From positions 1 through 64,000 of the forward strand of contig JASAMV010003114.1 in the NCBI GenBank assembly GCA_030248065.1: DNA of 64,000 nucleotides, written 5' to 3'. Below the pieces are notes generated by a model, which worked only from the letters and a program-made list of their open reading frames with translations, had not been told where the DNA came from and did no database searches. This document shows positions 12,062-22,232 of the stretch, one piece after another (within the stretch, counting starts at the first letter, position 1; each line of letters begins with the position of its first letter). The stretch comes from Rhynchonema sp. JSB1_4. Taxonomy: Eukaryota > Nematoda > Chromadorea > Monhysterida > Xyalidae. The position numbers were made by a program, and so were the translations under genes.

Positions 12062-12384
12062 CCCTGCTACACCATTGGTTGGGGACAATGGCAGTGTAGT
12101 TCCTGGTCCGGAGGGGGAGATAGCGGACCCTCCGCTTTTTTCGGAGGGGGAGATAGCGTACCCCCGAGGGGGGAAGAGCCAAATTCAGGAAAAGTCACTT
12201 TTTGAGGTAGAAAATTTGATTTATTTTTGCCCCTTTTTGGAAAAAATTCTTCATAAAAAGGGTATTTTGGCGACTTTTGAGAACAGTGACCTTAAAATCA
12301 CACATTTTTGGCCTAAAAATGCCCATTTTAGGCCTAAAAATGCCTATTTTAGGCAAAAATTGGGGGAGATAGTGTACCCGGAGG
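12062..12384. mobile_element. Transposon terminal region with AGATAGCGGACC subterminal repeats
   Basis: A CAGTGTAGTTCCTGG end at about 12092 is followed by repeated GGGGGAGATAGCG/TGTACCC blocks and an A/T-rich core containing AAAAATGCCCATTTTAGGCC-type repeats. A related arrangement, with GGGGAAATTAGTGTACC instead, lies at 16863-17210. CAGTG-type ends suggest a hAT-like origin. A matching right end and target duplication were not resolved for this copy. Confidence 0.5.
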
Positions 12385-12415
12385 CAGTGTTGGAGGTACT
12401 CTGGAGGGGGATACC

Positions 12416-12804
12416 TATACTTGCGGGCCGGAAAAAACCGAAAAAAAAACCGTTTTTTTTTCAAAGCCCGGAAAAATACGTTTTTATTTTTCCGGAAATT
12501 TTTCCAAGTGGCAACTTCTGAAAAAAAACGGTTTTTTTCCAAAAATTTCCGAGATATTTTCCAAGGTTGCGAGAGGATGTTGTCAAAACCAATGTGAGTA
12601 ACCAATCAAAATGAGCACTTTTTAATCTCCAAGTGCATTTTTAGACTGTTTCAGGCCACTTCCTGACGAAATTTTCTCCAAAATATGCGTTTTTGGACCA
12701 TGGGTATCCTTAAGTACTGGAAAAATATTTGAAAAAAAACGGTTTTTTTCCGAAAAAAACGGTTTTTTCCAAAAATATATTTTGCGGAAAAATACGCAAG
12801 TATA
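12416..12804. mobile_element. 389-bp inverted-repeat element, 8-bp target duplication (empty site for the 31.3-kb insertion)
   Basis: The element runs from TATACTTGCGGGCC to the complement CGCAAGTATA. It is flanked on both sides by GGGATACC (12408-12415 and 12805-12812), a perfect 8-bp duplication. The interior has long A and T runs with AACGGTTTTTTTCC hairpins. It sits inside a CAGTGTTGGAGG-type element end (from 12384). A second copy at 30962-32069 lies in a helicase intron and is itself interrupted. The uninterrupted ATCCTTAAGTACTGG at about 12707 serves as the empty site for that insertion. Confidence 0.85.
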
Positions 12805-12899
12805 GGGATACCTACTGTACCGCGCTCGGAGAGGGGGGATACCTACTGTTACTGTACCAGAGCCGATGGCCTGGGGGGTTATGTACCTAGGGGGCCCAG

Positions 12900-13010
12900 A
12901 CATTCACAAATATATGTAATATATGTAATTTGTTACATATATTATTTTGGGAGTTACATATATTATTTTAATATATGTACCTAATATATGTAATATATGT
13001 ACCAAATTTT
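12900..13010. repeat. ATATATGTA-rich low-complexity stretch
   Basis: Repeats of ACATATATTA and ATATATGTAC in both orientations form a short self-complementary tract. It may be a transposon end or a simple repeat. Confidence 0.6.
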
Positions 13011-13945
13011 TTTGAAAACTCGGCAACCCCCCTAAATTTCTGGAAAACTTCAATGTTGAAAAACGCATTTTTACGCATGTTACGGTTGACGCACACTGTC
13101 ACTATACTGTCATAAAGAACCGTTCTTTATTTTTCGTGAAAAAAAACGGTTTTTTTCCGAAAAAAAAAACCGTTTTTTTCCAAATACTTTTCCAGTACTT
13201 AAGAACGTAATTTCGAAAAATGTAACAATTTCAGTGCAAAATTTGTTCGAAGTGACGAGAGTGCTCTTGAAGAGTGTTGAAGTCAGTCGAAAACACTTGG
13301 TTTACACGCTGTTTGGCCCATTTTGGGCCGGTTAATTTTTGTGCTCGAGCCAATTTTTCACTGAAATCGAAAAACTCATCAGTTTTGCGTTACAATTTTT
13401 TGGAGAAATTGGAATAAAGTACCGATATTTTTCCGATCAAAAACCGAAAAGGTACCTACGGAAAAATAAATGGAAAAGTATTCGGGTCACGGAAAAAACG
13501 GTTTTTTTCGGTTTTTTTTCCGCCTGCCAGTATAACTGTCACCCCCGCTGCAGTGTGTTGACCGACCTCGGCGTACACCACATACGTGGTGAGTGTGCTT
13601 TTGCCAGCAGGTACTTTAAGTGTAGGGGTGGTGGGGCACACCTCCCCGATCCCTTTAGCGCGTATCACGTGCATCATGTTCCACTCGATATAGTTCCTGG
13701 GGCCTGGGAGACAGTGCTGTGGCGGGGGGAAGGGGGTCCCCCAATGGTGCCCTACCCGCCCGCCCCGATTTGGTACACTACCCCCCTACCCGCCCCACTC
13801 TGGTTTGGTTGGTACATTACCCGTCCCGATTTTTTCTCTCAAAATGCCCATTTTTTGGTCAAAAATGCCCTTAATTTTGGTCAAAAATGCAAAAATTTCG
13901 GCTGAAAACCCTTAAAAGTGCAAAAAATTGCGCGCTGCGCGCGAT
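13011..13945. other. Transposon-derived noncoding sequence
   Basis: A/T-run hairpins like those of the 12416-12804 element appear at 13130-13200 and 13490-13525, followed by G/C-run sequence with CTACCCGCCCC repeats (13745-13830). No coding exon is seen. Confidence 0.5.
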
Positions 13946-13947
13946 AC

Positions 13948-14762
13948 ACCGTAAAATCTAAAATACAAGGGGTGGCTGTATTTTTTCACTGACCCCTTTT
14001 AGGGGAGTCTGTATTTTTTGGGGAGCTCTATTTTTGGGCGGCTGCAATGGTGTGGCTGGGGGGGGTGGGGGGTCCCCCCCCAAGGTACAGTAGGTAGGTT
14101 GCCGCCCCTCGCCTGGTACAGTAGGTAGGTTGCCGCCCCTCCCCTGGTACAGTAGGTAGGTTGCCGCCCCACCTAACTTTTCACCCAAAACATTCATTTT
14201 TGGCTTAAAATTGCATAAAATTAGCATATTTGTCTGCAAATAAGCGAAAAATCGCGCGCTGCGCGCGAAATTAGTGTTTTAGGCCACATTTCTTCAGTAT
14301 TTAGACATAAAAAATTTCGGTTTCCAGATGACCCCCCCAAGTGGTACGACCCCCCCCCCCTAGCTCGGCTGGTACAGTAGGTAGGTTGCCGCCCCGCATT
14401 TTGGGTGGTACAGTAGGTTGCCGCCCCGCCTGGGTAGCTACACCACTGGGCGGCTGTATTGTTTCGCTGCCCAAAATCTCAAAAAATCTTCCCAAAAATG
14501 CCCCTAAAATGGAGTTCTGTCAGGGTCTTACTGGTCATTAATGAGTGTTTTTAGGTGCAAATCTTCCATAAAAGCCTTTACGACATCATATACTCAACCG
14601 CAAACGTTGTACATAAGGTGCCTTATACAAGAACTTGACTTTACGACCCCCAAGCGGGGAATTCCAAGTTGGGGGGGGGCTGTATTTTTAGGGGGCTCTA
14701 TTTTTTCACTGACCCCTTTTAGGGGCTCTATTTGGGGGGCTCTATTTTAGGGAATACGGTAC
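13948..14762. mobile_element. Element with AATAGAGCCCCC-type subterminal repeats, containing a nested hAT-like insertion
   Basis: The left part (CACCGTAAAATC, then CTGTATTTTTTCACTGACCCC) mirrors the right part (TTTTTCACTGACCCCTTTTA, then CTCTATTTTAGGGAATACGG). Both carry repeated GGGGGCTCTATTTT blocks. The unit is interrupted at 14045-14448 by another element. TIR details and the target duplication of the outer element are not certain. Confidence 0.65.
14045..14448. mobile_element. hAT-like element with GGTACAGTAGGTA subterminal repeats
   Basis: The ends are CAATGGTGTGGCTGG and the complement of CAGTGGTGTAGCTACC, flanked by a perfect 8-bp duplication GGCGGCTG (14037-14044 and 14449-14456). 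Five subterminal blocks of the type GGTACAGTAGGTAGGTTGCC lie near the two ends, and a GCGCGCTGCGCGC palindrome is in the core. A reverse-oriented relative covers about 15640-15955. No transposase is encoded. The 8-bp duplication and CAGTG-type ends fit hAT. Confidence 0.88.
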
Positions 14763-15289
14763 ATGTATGTACCTTATAGCACATAAAAATAGGCACCCGA
14801 AAAAAACTTGTATGTACCCTACCTGCCCCGAAAAATTTCCCCCCTCCCACGAAACTGAGTCCCCCATAATTCCAGGTACACTACCCCAAACCCGCCCCGG
14901 ATTTTACCCCCTATACTGTACCCGCCCGCCAAAGTAGCCACTGCTGGGGGACGTCTGTTCCCCCTCCATGATGACAGTTATGAATAACCTACTGTTATTG
15001 GAACTTAGCAGAGGTTCTGATGTGGATGTGGTGTGATGGTTGTCGGTCGGCGATCGGCGTCAGCCAATGTGCATGCAGACGGCATTGCAGAAAACAGAAT
15101 TGTGCATTCAAAAATGTGAAAAACGCCTCAAGTGGGCGGAAACAAACGACACAATGATGTTTAGTGACACTTTCATGCCTTCAAAAAAACTGGCAACCCC
15201 CCTTTTTTGCGGGTAAAAAAACCCGGCAACCCCTCTATTTTTTTCCAATGCCAAAAAATTGGTACATATATTATTTTGGCTCCCGTGAA

Positions 15290-15640
15290 TGTCTGCAGTA
15301 CTAGGGGGGTTTGGGGGGGTTGGGGGGCTAGGTTTTGGGGTGAAAATTTTTAATGTGTTTATTATGTGTGGAATCGTGTGAAAACGTAGTATTTGCGCGC
15401 GTAGCGCGCGAATTTTGGGTAACTTGAGGCAAAAACCACTGATTTTACACTAATTCTGGCCATTTTGGTCAAAAATTGGCACTTTTGAGGCAGAATCGGG
15501 GGGGGGGTACCTACTGTACCGGGGTGAAAATCGGGGGCGATACCTACTGTACCATGCCAAACATCGGGGGGGGATACCTACTGTACCAGGCGAGGGGGGA
15601 TACCTACTGTACTGGGGGGCTACCCCCAAACCCCCCCCCA
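15290..15640. mobile_element. Element carrying the intact (empty) site for the 17914-18725 insertion
   Basis: This sequence is the reverse complement of both flanks of the 17914-18725 insertion. It reads TGTGTGGAATCGTGTG without interruption, includes the GCGCGCGTAGCGCGC palindrome (15395-15410), and ends in repeated GGATACCTACTGTACC blocks. It therefore documents the pre-insertion state. Exact ends were not fixed. Confidence 0.65.
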
Positions 15641-15955
15641 CGCCGAGCGGGGGGGGGGTCGTACCACTTGGGGGGTCATCTGGAAACCGAAATTTTTTAT
15701 GTCTAAATACTGAAGAAAATGTGGCCTAAAACACTAATTTCGCGCGCAGCGCGCGATTTTTCGCCTGTTTGCAGACAAATATGCTAATTTTATGCAATTT
15801 TAAGCCAAAAATGAATGTTTTGGGTGAAAAGTTAGGTGGGGCGGCAACCTACCTACTGTACCAGGGGAGGGGCGGCAACCTACCTACTGTACCAGGTGAG
15901 GGGCGGCAGCCTACCTACTGTACCTAGGGGGGACCCCCACCCCCCAGCTACACCT
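15640..15955. mobile_element. Reverse-oriented relative of the 14045-14448 element
   Basis: Near-identical reverse complement of 14045-14345: three CAACCTACCTACTGTACC blocks, the CGCGCGCAGCGCGCG palindrome at 15741 and the G-run end GGGGGGACCCCCACC. Its outer end reads CAGCTACACC, diverged from the expected CACCACTG. Confidence 0.7.
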
Positions 15956-15959
15956 TCAA

Positions 15960-16500
15960 CTTTCAACTTTTTATTTTGACGCTCTCGCCTAAAAGCCTAA
16001 ACACAGACTAGGAATTTCGAAAATATGATAAAAAAAGAAACGAAACCGAAACATCAAGCGAACCGTCACGAGACGACCCGATACACGAACTTGAACAAAT
16101 TGACTAACCAAGACAATATGACAACAAATGGCGCAATCCCAAGAGACGACACAACACGACCAACGAAACGAGTGACACCAGGCAGCAAAGCAACAGCAAC
16201 AAGTTTGAATCGAAACGAAACTGCGACAACGGCACGGCACGCAAATTAACAGTTTGTAGGAATATCAGCAATACTTTAATTTGTTCCATACGTTGGAATG
16301 AGCTGAAAATAAAGCAGCATTTCTGCAGTTTTACGTCAAAGTGATATGAAGTTTTTTATTAATTAACAACGGCAAAATAATTATTTTGAATAAAATCCCA
16401 AATTGTACCATGACAATGGGCGCGAAGAGTGGTTTTAAATTTATGAGATGAGTTTACGGAGACGACATTTTCGGGCAGACCGTTCCATAGGTCGACGACG
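15960..16500. other. Noncoding spacer
   Basis: A stretch of ordinary base composition between two transposon clusters. No splice-bounded exon or repeat was recognised. Confidence 0.45.
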
Positions 16501-17213
16501 CGATTGCCGGAGGGGGAGATAGGGGGATAGTGTACCACCTGAGGGGGAGATAGCGTACCCGAGGGGGGTCCCCCCAGGAACTACACTGGACAATGGTGTA
16601 GCAGGGGGTGGGGATGCCCCCCTAGGCACAGTAGGTGGGTAGGTTGACGCTCCAGCCTGGTACAGTAGGTAGGTCGCCGCCCGGCGGCTGGTACAGTAAG
16701 TTGCGATTTTAGGCTCAAAATGATATAAAATCGGTATTTTTCACTCCAAATACCGTATTCCCTAAAATAGAGCCCCCACCAAAAATAGAGCCCCCCAAAA
16801 ATACAGCCCCCCTAAAAGGGGTCAGTGAAAAAATAGAGCCCCCCAAAAATACAGCCCCCCCCCCAGTGTAGTTCCTGGTCCGGCGGGGAAATTAGTGTAG
16901 TACCTCCCTACTTTTTCGGAGGGGAAATTAGTGTACCTCCCTGGGGGGAAGGGGGGGAGGGAAGACCCAAAATCAGGAAAAAGTCACTTTTGAGGTAGAA
17001 AATTTGACCTATTTTTACCCCTTCTTGGAAAAAATTCTTCAGAACAAGGGTATTTTGGCGACTTTTGAGAACATTGACCTAAAAATCGCACATTTTAAGC
17101 CTAAAATGCCCGTTTTAGGCCTAAAAATGGCAATTTTAGGCAAAAATTGGGGAAATTAGTGTACCCGGAGGGGAAATTAGTGTACTAGTGTACCTTGGTC
17201 GGGGAAATTAGTG
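16500..17213. mobile_element. Cluster of transposon ends (AGATAGCGTACC, AATAGAGCCCCC and AAATTAGTGTACC families)
   Basis: In order: GGGGGAGATAG blocks ending at AACTACACTGG (about 16578), GGTACAGTAGGTAGG blocks (16655-16700), AATAGAGCCCCC blocks (16757-16865), then CAGTGTAGTTCCTGGTCCGG with GGGGAAATTAGTGTACC blocks (16863-17210). These are several nested or abutting elements; boundaries between them were not all resolved. Confidence 0.55.
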
Positions 17214-17512
17214 TAAAGGCAGTCTACGGGAGGTTGTCACTCAGCCCCCGAATACCGTAACCCACCGTAATTTTGATCTGCAAGGATCTTGTCGAGACCA
17301 TTTTGTTTTTTATCTATGTTTTGCGTGATAGCGCCAACACCAACCAACAATTCTAAGTTTTGGTGATCGGCGCGCACGATGACAATTTCCAGCTTGCTGC
17401 CGCTAATACACGTGTCGATAAGCAGCGATCAGCATGGGTCTCGCAACGATCTCGCTTGCGGTGGGTTACGGTATTCGGGGGCTGAGTGACAACCTCCCAT
17501 AGACTGCCTTTA
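17214..17512. mobile_element. MITE with ~55-bp terminal inverted repeats, copy 1
   Basis: It starts TAAAGGCAGTCTACGGGAGG and ends with the complement. The arms continue through CTCAGCCCCCGAATACCG and CCCACCG, about 55 bp in total. Other copies lie at 19014-19313 and 62001-62298, the last with its core inverted relative to the arms. No ORF and no clear target duplication is seen. The long perfect arms suggest recent activity or a foldback origin. Confidence 0.9.
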
Positions 17513-17913
17513 TTTTCGGCCAAAATCCAAAAAGTGCCAATTTTTTGGCCATTTTTGCAGTATAATGCATGCAAAAAACACCGTTTTTTCGGACCCTAGG
17601 GGTACCTTGCAACCTTCCGGAGCAGTGTTGGAGGTGGGGGGGGGGGGTGGGGGGGGCCCAGCCCCCCAGTACAGTAGGTATCCCCACTCGCCTGGTACAG
17701 TAGGTATCCCCCCGATGTTTGGCATGGTACAGTAGGTATCCCCCCCCCGATTTTTACCCCGGAACAGTAGGTATCCCCCCCGATTTTGCCCAAAAAGTGC
17801 CAATTTTTGACCAAAATGGCCAAAATTAGTGTAAAATCAGTGGTTTTTGCCTCAAATTACCCAAAATTCGCGCGCTACGCGCGCAAATACGACGTTTTCA
17901 CACGATTCCACAC

Positions 17914-18725
17914 CAGATGTCGCAATCGGGCCGGGTTTGGCCGGCCCGGCCCGGCCCGAGCCCCCAAATCTCCGGCCCGGCCCGGCCCGGCCCGACCCGT
18001 ACCCCCAAATCTCCGGCCCGGCCCGGCCCGAACCCCCAAATCTCCGGCCCGGCCCGGCCCGGCCCGAATTTTTGGCTCAGATTTTAACCCAATTTTTGTC
18101 ATAATTTTTGCGATCTTTGAATCAATTTTTTTGTTGAAATTTCATTGTTTGTTTTCCATGAAAAAGTCGCCAGATAGACAATACCAACTGTGTGGCTGGG
18201 GGGGTCCCCCCTATGTACAGTAGGTAGATGACGCGCCATCCTGGTACAGTAGGTAGGTCGCCGCCCCCCGGCTGGTACAGTAGGTTGCTATTTTTGGCTC
18301 AAAATGGTATAAAATCCATATTTTTCATTCCAAATAATCGAAAAATTTTTAGGGTTTTAGAGTACATTTTCATCTAAACTTGGACATAAAAAATTTTGTT
18401 CCCCCCTAGCTCGGCCGGTCGGTACAGTAGGTAGGTTGATTTCAGGCCTTTCTGGTGGTACAGTAGGTTGATTGCACGCCTGGGTAGCCACACCACTGGA
18501 CAATACTGATCACTTACTTGCTGAATCCGTCAGAAATTTTAGTATTTTGGACAAAAAAACCCCTACTTTTTCAGTAAAATAAGTCACTTCAGAAGCTTCG
18601 GGCCGGGGCGCCCGGCCCGGCGCGGCCCGACCCTCCAAATCTCCGGCCCGGCCCGAGCCAAAAGCCCAAACTCGCGGCCCGGCCCGGCCCGGCCCGAGGT
18701 CGGGCCGGCCCGATTGCGACCTCTG
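17914..18725. mobile_element. Third-level nested element, GGCCCGGCCCGG-rich
   Basis: Ends CAGATGTCGCAATCGGGCC and the complement of CAGAGGTCGCAATCGGGCC, flanked by a perfect 8-bp duplication TTCCACAC (17906-17913 and 18726-18733). Intact sequence at 15360-15385 shows the unoccupied site. Both subterminal zones are tandem GGCCCGGCCCGGCCCGA blocks separated by CCCCCAAATCTCC. It is interrupted by 18185-18498. Confidence 0.9.
18185..18498. mobile_element. Innermost nested element of the four-level nest
   Basis: Ends CAACTGTGTGGCTGG and the complement of CAGTGGTGTGGCTACC, flanked by a perfect 8-bp duplication GACAATAC (18177-18184 and 18499-18506). It carries GGTACAGTAGGTAGG blocks at both ends and is related to 14045-14448. 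314 bp, no ORF. Confidence 0.9.
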
Positions 18726-19013
18726 TTCCACACATAATAAACACATAAAAAATTTTCACCCCAAAACCTAACCCCCCCCCCAACCCCCCCAAACCCCCCC
18801 CCTAGGTACATCACCCACCCAGGCCATCGGCTCTGGTACAGTAGGTATCTCCCCTCTCTGAGCGCGGTACAGTAGGTATCCTCCCCCTCCCAGAGTACCT
18901 CCAACACTGTTCCGGAGGCTGGGTAGGGGGTACCTTGCAACCATCTGGATCCATCCACCCCAAGCCCCAAGGGCACCTTGCAACCATCTGCCTGCCACTA
19001 CACTGTTGCAAGG

Positions 19014-19313
19014 TAAAGGCAGTCCAGAGGAGGTTGTCGCTCAGCCCCCGAATACCGTAACCCACCGTAATTTTGATCTGCAAAGATCGTGGTGAGACCA
19101 TTTTGTTGTTTATCTATGTTTTTGCGTGTTAGCGCCAACACCAACAAACAAGTCCAATTTTTCGTGATCGACGCGCAGGATGACGGTTTCAGTTTGCTGC
19201 CGCTAATACACGTGTCGATAAGCAGCGATCAGCATGGCGTCGCCAACGATCTCGCTTGCGGTGGGTTACGGTCTTCGGGGGCTCGACAGACAACCTCGCG
19301 TAGACTGCCTTTA
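19014..19313. mobile_element. MITE with ~55-bp terminal inverted repeats, copy 2
   Basis: Same family as 17214-17512. It begins TAAAGGCAGTCCAGAGGAGG, and the core matches closely, including ATCTCGCTTGCGGTGGGTTA. It directly follows the GCCACTACACTG end of the nested cluster. Confidence 0.88.
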
Positions 19314-19375
19314 CCTACTCCTAAGGGGAGAATCCCCAATCCCCCCCCAGCCACTACACTGCTTAGAGCACTATC

Positions 19376-19462
19376 ATGTAAAGGCAACCTGCGCCAACAC
19401 GAGCCCGATTTCGAAGGTGGTGTGTATTCAAAACGAATAGAAAGAGAAAATCATCATGCCCC
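19376..19462 (+). repeat. Dispersed repeat, copy 2 (copy 1 at 1660-1745)
   Basis: Contains ACACGAGCCCGATTTCGAAG plus TCAAAACGAATAGAAA, matching 1660-1745. See that entry. Confidence 0.7.
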
Positions 19463-20667
19463 ACTTTTTGTGTTCTTAAACGGAGCGGGGCGCGTAGGCG
19501 TAGGGTAGGGGCGGAAAGAGTGAGCCAAATTTTCGACCTCAAAAAATGACTTTTCTCCAAATTTGGGTCCTCCCCCCCCCCTTCCCCCCAGGTGGGTACG
19601 TCTGTTCCCCCTCCGAAAAAAGGGGGTACCGCCTGTTCCCCCTCCGGACCAGGAACCATAGTAGTGGCTGGGGGGGGGGGTGGGGGGGCCCCCCCCTCTC
19701 AGTACTTACCTACCACAAAACCCGAGGGGGGGTTGGGGGGGTTGAGTACTTCCTCTCACAACTCCAAATCATACCTCTCACAAGCAATTTTATCCTTTTT
19801 AAGGCAAAAATCGGTGTTTTTCGACCTTATTTTCCCAAAAATCGCGCGCTCCGCGCGCAAACCCACCCATAATATTTGTTTTTAGGCGATTTTCGGCGAA
19901 AATTTTTGAAAAAAGTACTATTTTTACCTCAATTTTTGGCCAAAATTGTATCACAAAAACGGTGTTTTTTCGCCTTTGGGTGACCAAAAATCATACCTCT
20001 AGCGCTCCGGTTCCGACCCGCAGCATCATACTTACCTCCCACGCATGGGCCTGCCACTACACTGCCAGGAACTACACTGGTTCCTGGTCGCGGAGGGGGA
20101 ACAGGCGGTACCCCCCCTTTTTCCGGGGGGGGGAGGGGACGAACCCGCCTGGGGGGGAAGGGGGGAGGAACCCGGAAGGGGGGAGGCAGCGGGCACGGCG
20201 GGGCGGGAGGGAAAGGGGAAAAAACGGGGCGGGAGGGGGGAGGACCGGGAGGGGGGGGGGGGGAACCGGGGGGGGGGGGGGGAATATTTTTCGGGGCGGG
20301 TAGGGTAAAGAACACAACACAAGTTTTTTCGCGTGCCTGTTTTTATGTACTAAAAAGTGCATATATCGCGCGCAGCGCGAGATTTTTTGCACTTTTTAGG
20401 GTTTTTAGGTAAAAATTTGGGCATTTTTGACCGAAAAATGGGGCATTTTGGGGGTAAAAATCGGGGCGGGTAGGGTACCAGGGCGGGGCGGGAAGGGGGG
20501 TAGGGTACCAGAGCGGGGCGGGTAGGGGGGTAGCGAACCAGGCCGGGGCGGGTAGGGTACCATTGGGGGGGACCCCCCCCCTCCCCAGCCACAGCACTGG
20601 GGGGGAGGACCCAAATTTGGAGAAAAGTCATTTTTTGAGGTCGAAAATTTGGCTCATTTTTGGGGGC

Positions 20668-20839
20668 CGGTTAGTGTGGACCGCTGGACCGCTGATCGTA
20701 GGTTTGGGTTACGGTAGTGGGAATTATCCGCTGGCTGTAACCGCGCATTAGACCGCTATCGGCAACAGGTTACGGTAGCTATGTTGACGTGTTGAATCTA
20801 CCGTAGCTAAAACCTACGATCAGCGGTCCACACTAAGCG
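20668..20839. mobile_element. Inverted-repeat MITE upstream of the helicase N-terminal exons, unit A copy
   Basis: Arms TTAGTGTGGACCGCTG and its complement, extending through ATCGTAGGTTT. It ends about 75 bp before the ATG at 20913, so it lies in the presumed promoter or 5' leader. The unit B copy is 23571-23762. Confidence 0.8.
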
Positions 20840-20912
20840 TTGCACTGGTACAGTATCTCTCCCTAAAATTTCCATAGCCCTGCTACGAAGCAACCACCAC
20901 CACAAACAAACA

Positions 20913-21598
20913 ATGGAGTTCAATAACCGACGTCGCGTGCAGCACAACAACACCGACGGCGGGATGCAGCCAGTCGGTGGACGCGGTTATCATTTTCAGA
21001 ACCAAGTTTCAGCGTCATCAGGTTGGTTTTCGTTTTGGCTCAGCCCGGCTTTGCCTACTTTTACAATTTCAGAAAAATAAAATCAATAATTGTGCTAAAG
21101 CTCAGCGCACATTGCACCGCAGGCTCCAACTCGCAGTTTGGGTTCGGCGGATTAGCGGCTGCCGCAAGTTCGTCAGCAAACAACACCGGCGGCGACTCAT
21201 TCTCGAGCGGCCGAAGTGACAGAAATCAACATCATCACAGACATGTATATCAATCATCGACCTCTCATGATCGAGCTGGCAATGACAATGACACCAATGC
21301 ACCATCAGCAGGCAAGGTTTTTTGTTTGCACTTTGCAGCGCATTTATTGGTTGGCGGGCCGTTTTTTCGGTGTTACACAGCAAGTACAATTCGCCTGGAT
21401 TTTTTTGCAGTTTGGCTGGCGAAAAAGTCAAGCAAGTGGCACGTGCGGTTATGAATGGGTATGTTAAAATTGTTGTCAATTTTTTTTCAGCACGCGCACA
21501 AATGGGTGGATTTGGCCGCATCGACAAACAAGCCGCTGGAAATGCGTGGACGCCGGCCATGATCAGGGATTTCAACGCAAGAATGCAGCCGAAGAAAG
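20913..21598 (+). CDS. Duplicate set of helicase N-terminal exons (unit A)
   Basis: Four exons: 20913-21021, 21123-21316, 21411-21447 (3' end inferred) and 21491-21598. They match the helicase exons 1-4 at 23836-24525. Reading frames and phases are preserved in both copies. Exon 1 here lacks two codons (MEFNNRRR instead of MEFNNRGRRR), and exon 4 reads ARMQPKK instead of ARMRPKK. Exon 4 ends in phase 1, so it could splice to helicase exon 5 at 26619 as an alternative first-exon set, or it may be an inert duplicate. Nothing in this copy is broken. Confidence 0.6.
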
Positions 21599-21844
21599 GT
21601 TTGCTTCTTGTTTTTTCTTTGTTCGCTTCCGTGTTTATACCGTTTTGAGCAGAAGTTTTGAAAAATTTTGGAGCTTAAAATTTGCGTGAAAATACCGAAC
21701 GTGTGCGGTCTGCGAGCCATTTTCAAATGCGAATTGTGAACTTTATCCAAAAAATTGCAGAAAATGTCATCATCTTTCTCATTCGATTGCTCCTGTGAAA
21801 AACCACTAAATTCCTCAGTCGCAACTGAAGACCTGATTGGGGGG

Positions 21845-22232
21845 CAGTGTAGTGGCAGGCACATGGTTGCAAGGTACCCTTGGGGGGGGATGGATCCAGA
21901 TGGTTGCAAGGTACCCCCCTACCCAGCCTCCGGGGGGTTGCAAGGTACCCCGAGGTCCGAAAAAATGGTGTTTTTTGCATGCATTATACTGCAAATTTGG
22001 CCGAAAAATTGGTACTTTTTTGCATTTTGGCCGAAAATTTGCCTAAAATACCTATTATATGGAGGTTTGCGCGCGGAGCGTGCGATTTTTGGGGTTTTGA
22101 GGTCAAAAAACACCCATTTTTGCCTATAAAAAACCATAAATTGGTGGTTGCAAGGTAGGTACCCTCCAGGGTGGTTGCAAGGTACCTACCCTTCCCCCCA
22201 AGGGGTGGTTGCAAGGTACCTACTCCTTAGGG
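21845..22232. mobile_element. GGTTGCAAGGTACC-type element, unit A copy, right end lost
   Basis: It starts CAGTGTAGTGGCAGGC after TTGGGGGG (21837-21844), the same 8-mer that follows the intact right end of the unit B copy (25207-25214). Repeated GGTTGCAAGGTACC blocks lie at both sides of a TTGCATGCATTATACTGCAA core. The right terminus is missing where the inverted segment begins. Confidence 0.8.

Larger units (their letters stand above)
17623..18909. mobile_element. Second-level nested element with CAGTGTTGGAGG ends
   Basis: Ends CAGTGTTGGAGGTGGGGG and the complement of CAGTGTTGGAGGTACTC, flanked by a perfect 8-bp duplication TTCCGGAG (17615-17622 and 18910-18917). The subterminal zones carry GGTACAGTAGGTATCCCC blocks. 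It is interrupted by 17914-18725. hAT-like by ends and duplication length. Confidence 0.88.
17513..19009. mobile_element. Outermost element of a four-level nest (GGTTGCAAGGTACC family)
   Basis: It carries the core CAGTATAATGCATGCAAAAA and GGTACCTTGCAACC subterminal blocks (17601, 18928, 18974, 18994), ending in GCCACTACACTG at about 19007. The same family is present at 21845-22232 and 24787-25206. It is interrupted at 17623-18909. Its left end is not visible, because it abuts the MITE ending at 17512. Confidence 0.7.
19781..22232 (+). repeat. Segmental duplication, unit A (unit B 22700-25175)
   Basis: About 2.45 kb is repeated 2919-2940 bp downstream with very high identity. The unit includes a G/C-run region, an inverted-repeat MITE, four putative coding exons of the helicase N terminus and part of a GGTTGCAAGGTACC element. 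Differences are small indels and substitutions. In unit A the right end of the last element is lost and replaced by an inverted segment (22233-22690). Confidence 0.9.

Noticed and set aside
12075..12605. Overlapping 130-150-codon frames on both strands
   Set aside because: They are made of Lys/Phe runs from A/T homopolymers inside transposon ends and run through element boundaries.
13930..13944. GCGCGC palindrome considered as a CpG-island or origin element
   Set aside because: The surrounding sequence is AT-rich transposon core and the dyad recurs inside many elements. It is reported as a transposon-associated motif instead.
17786..18223. Pro/Ala/Arg-rich frames
   Set aside because: Produced by GGCCCGG tandem repeats of a nested transposon; open in several frames on both strands.
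19929..20392. Proline-rich frames on both strands
   Set aside because: Artefacts of G/C homopolymer repeats.
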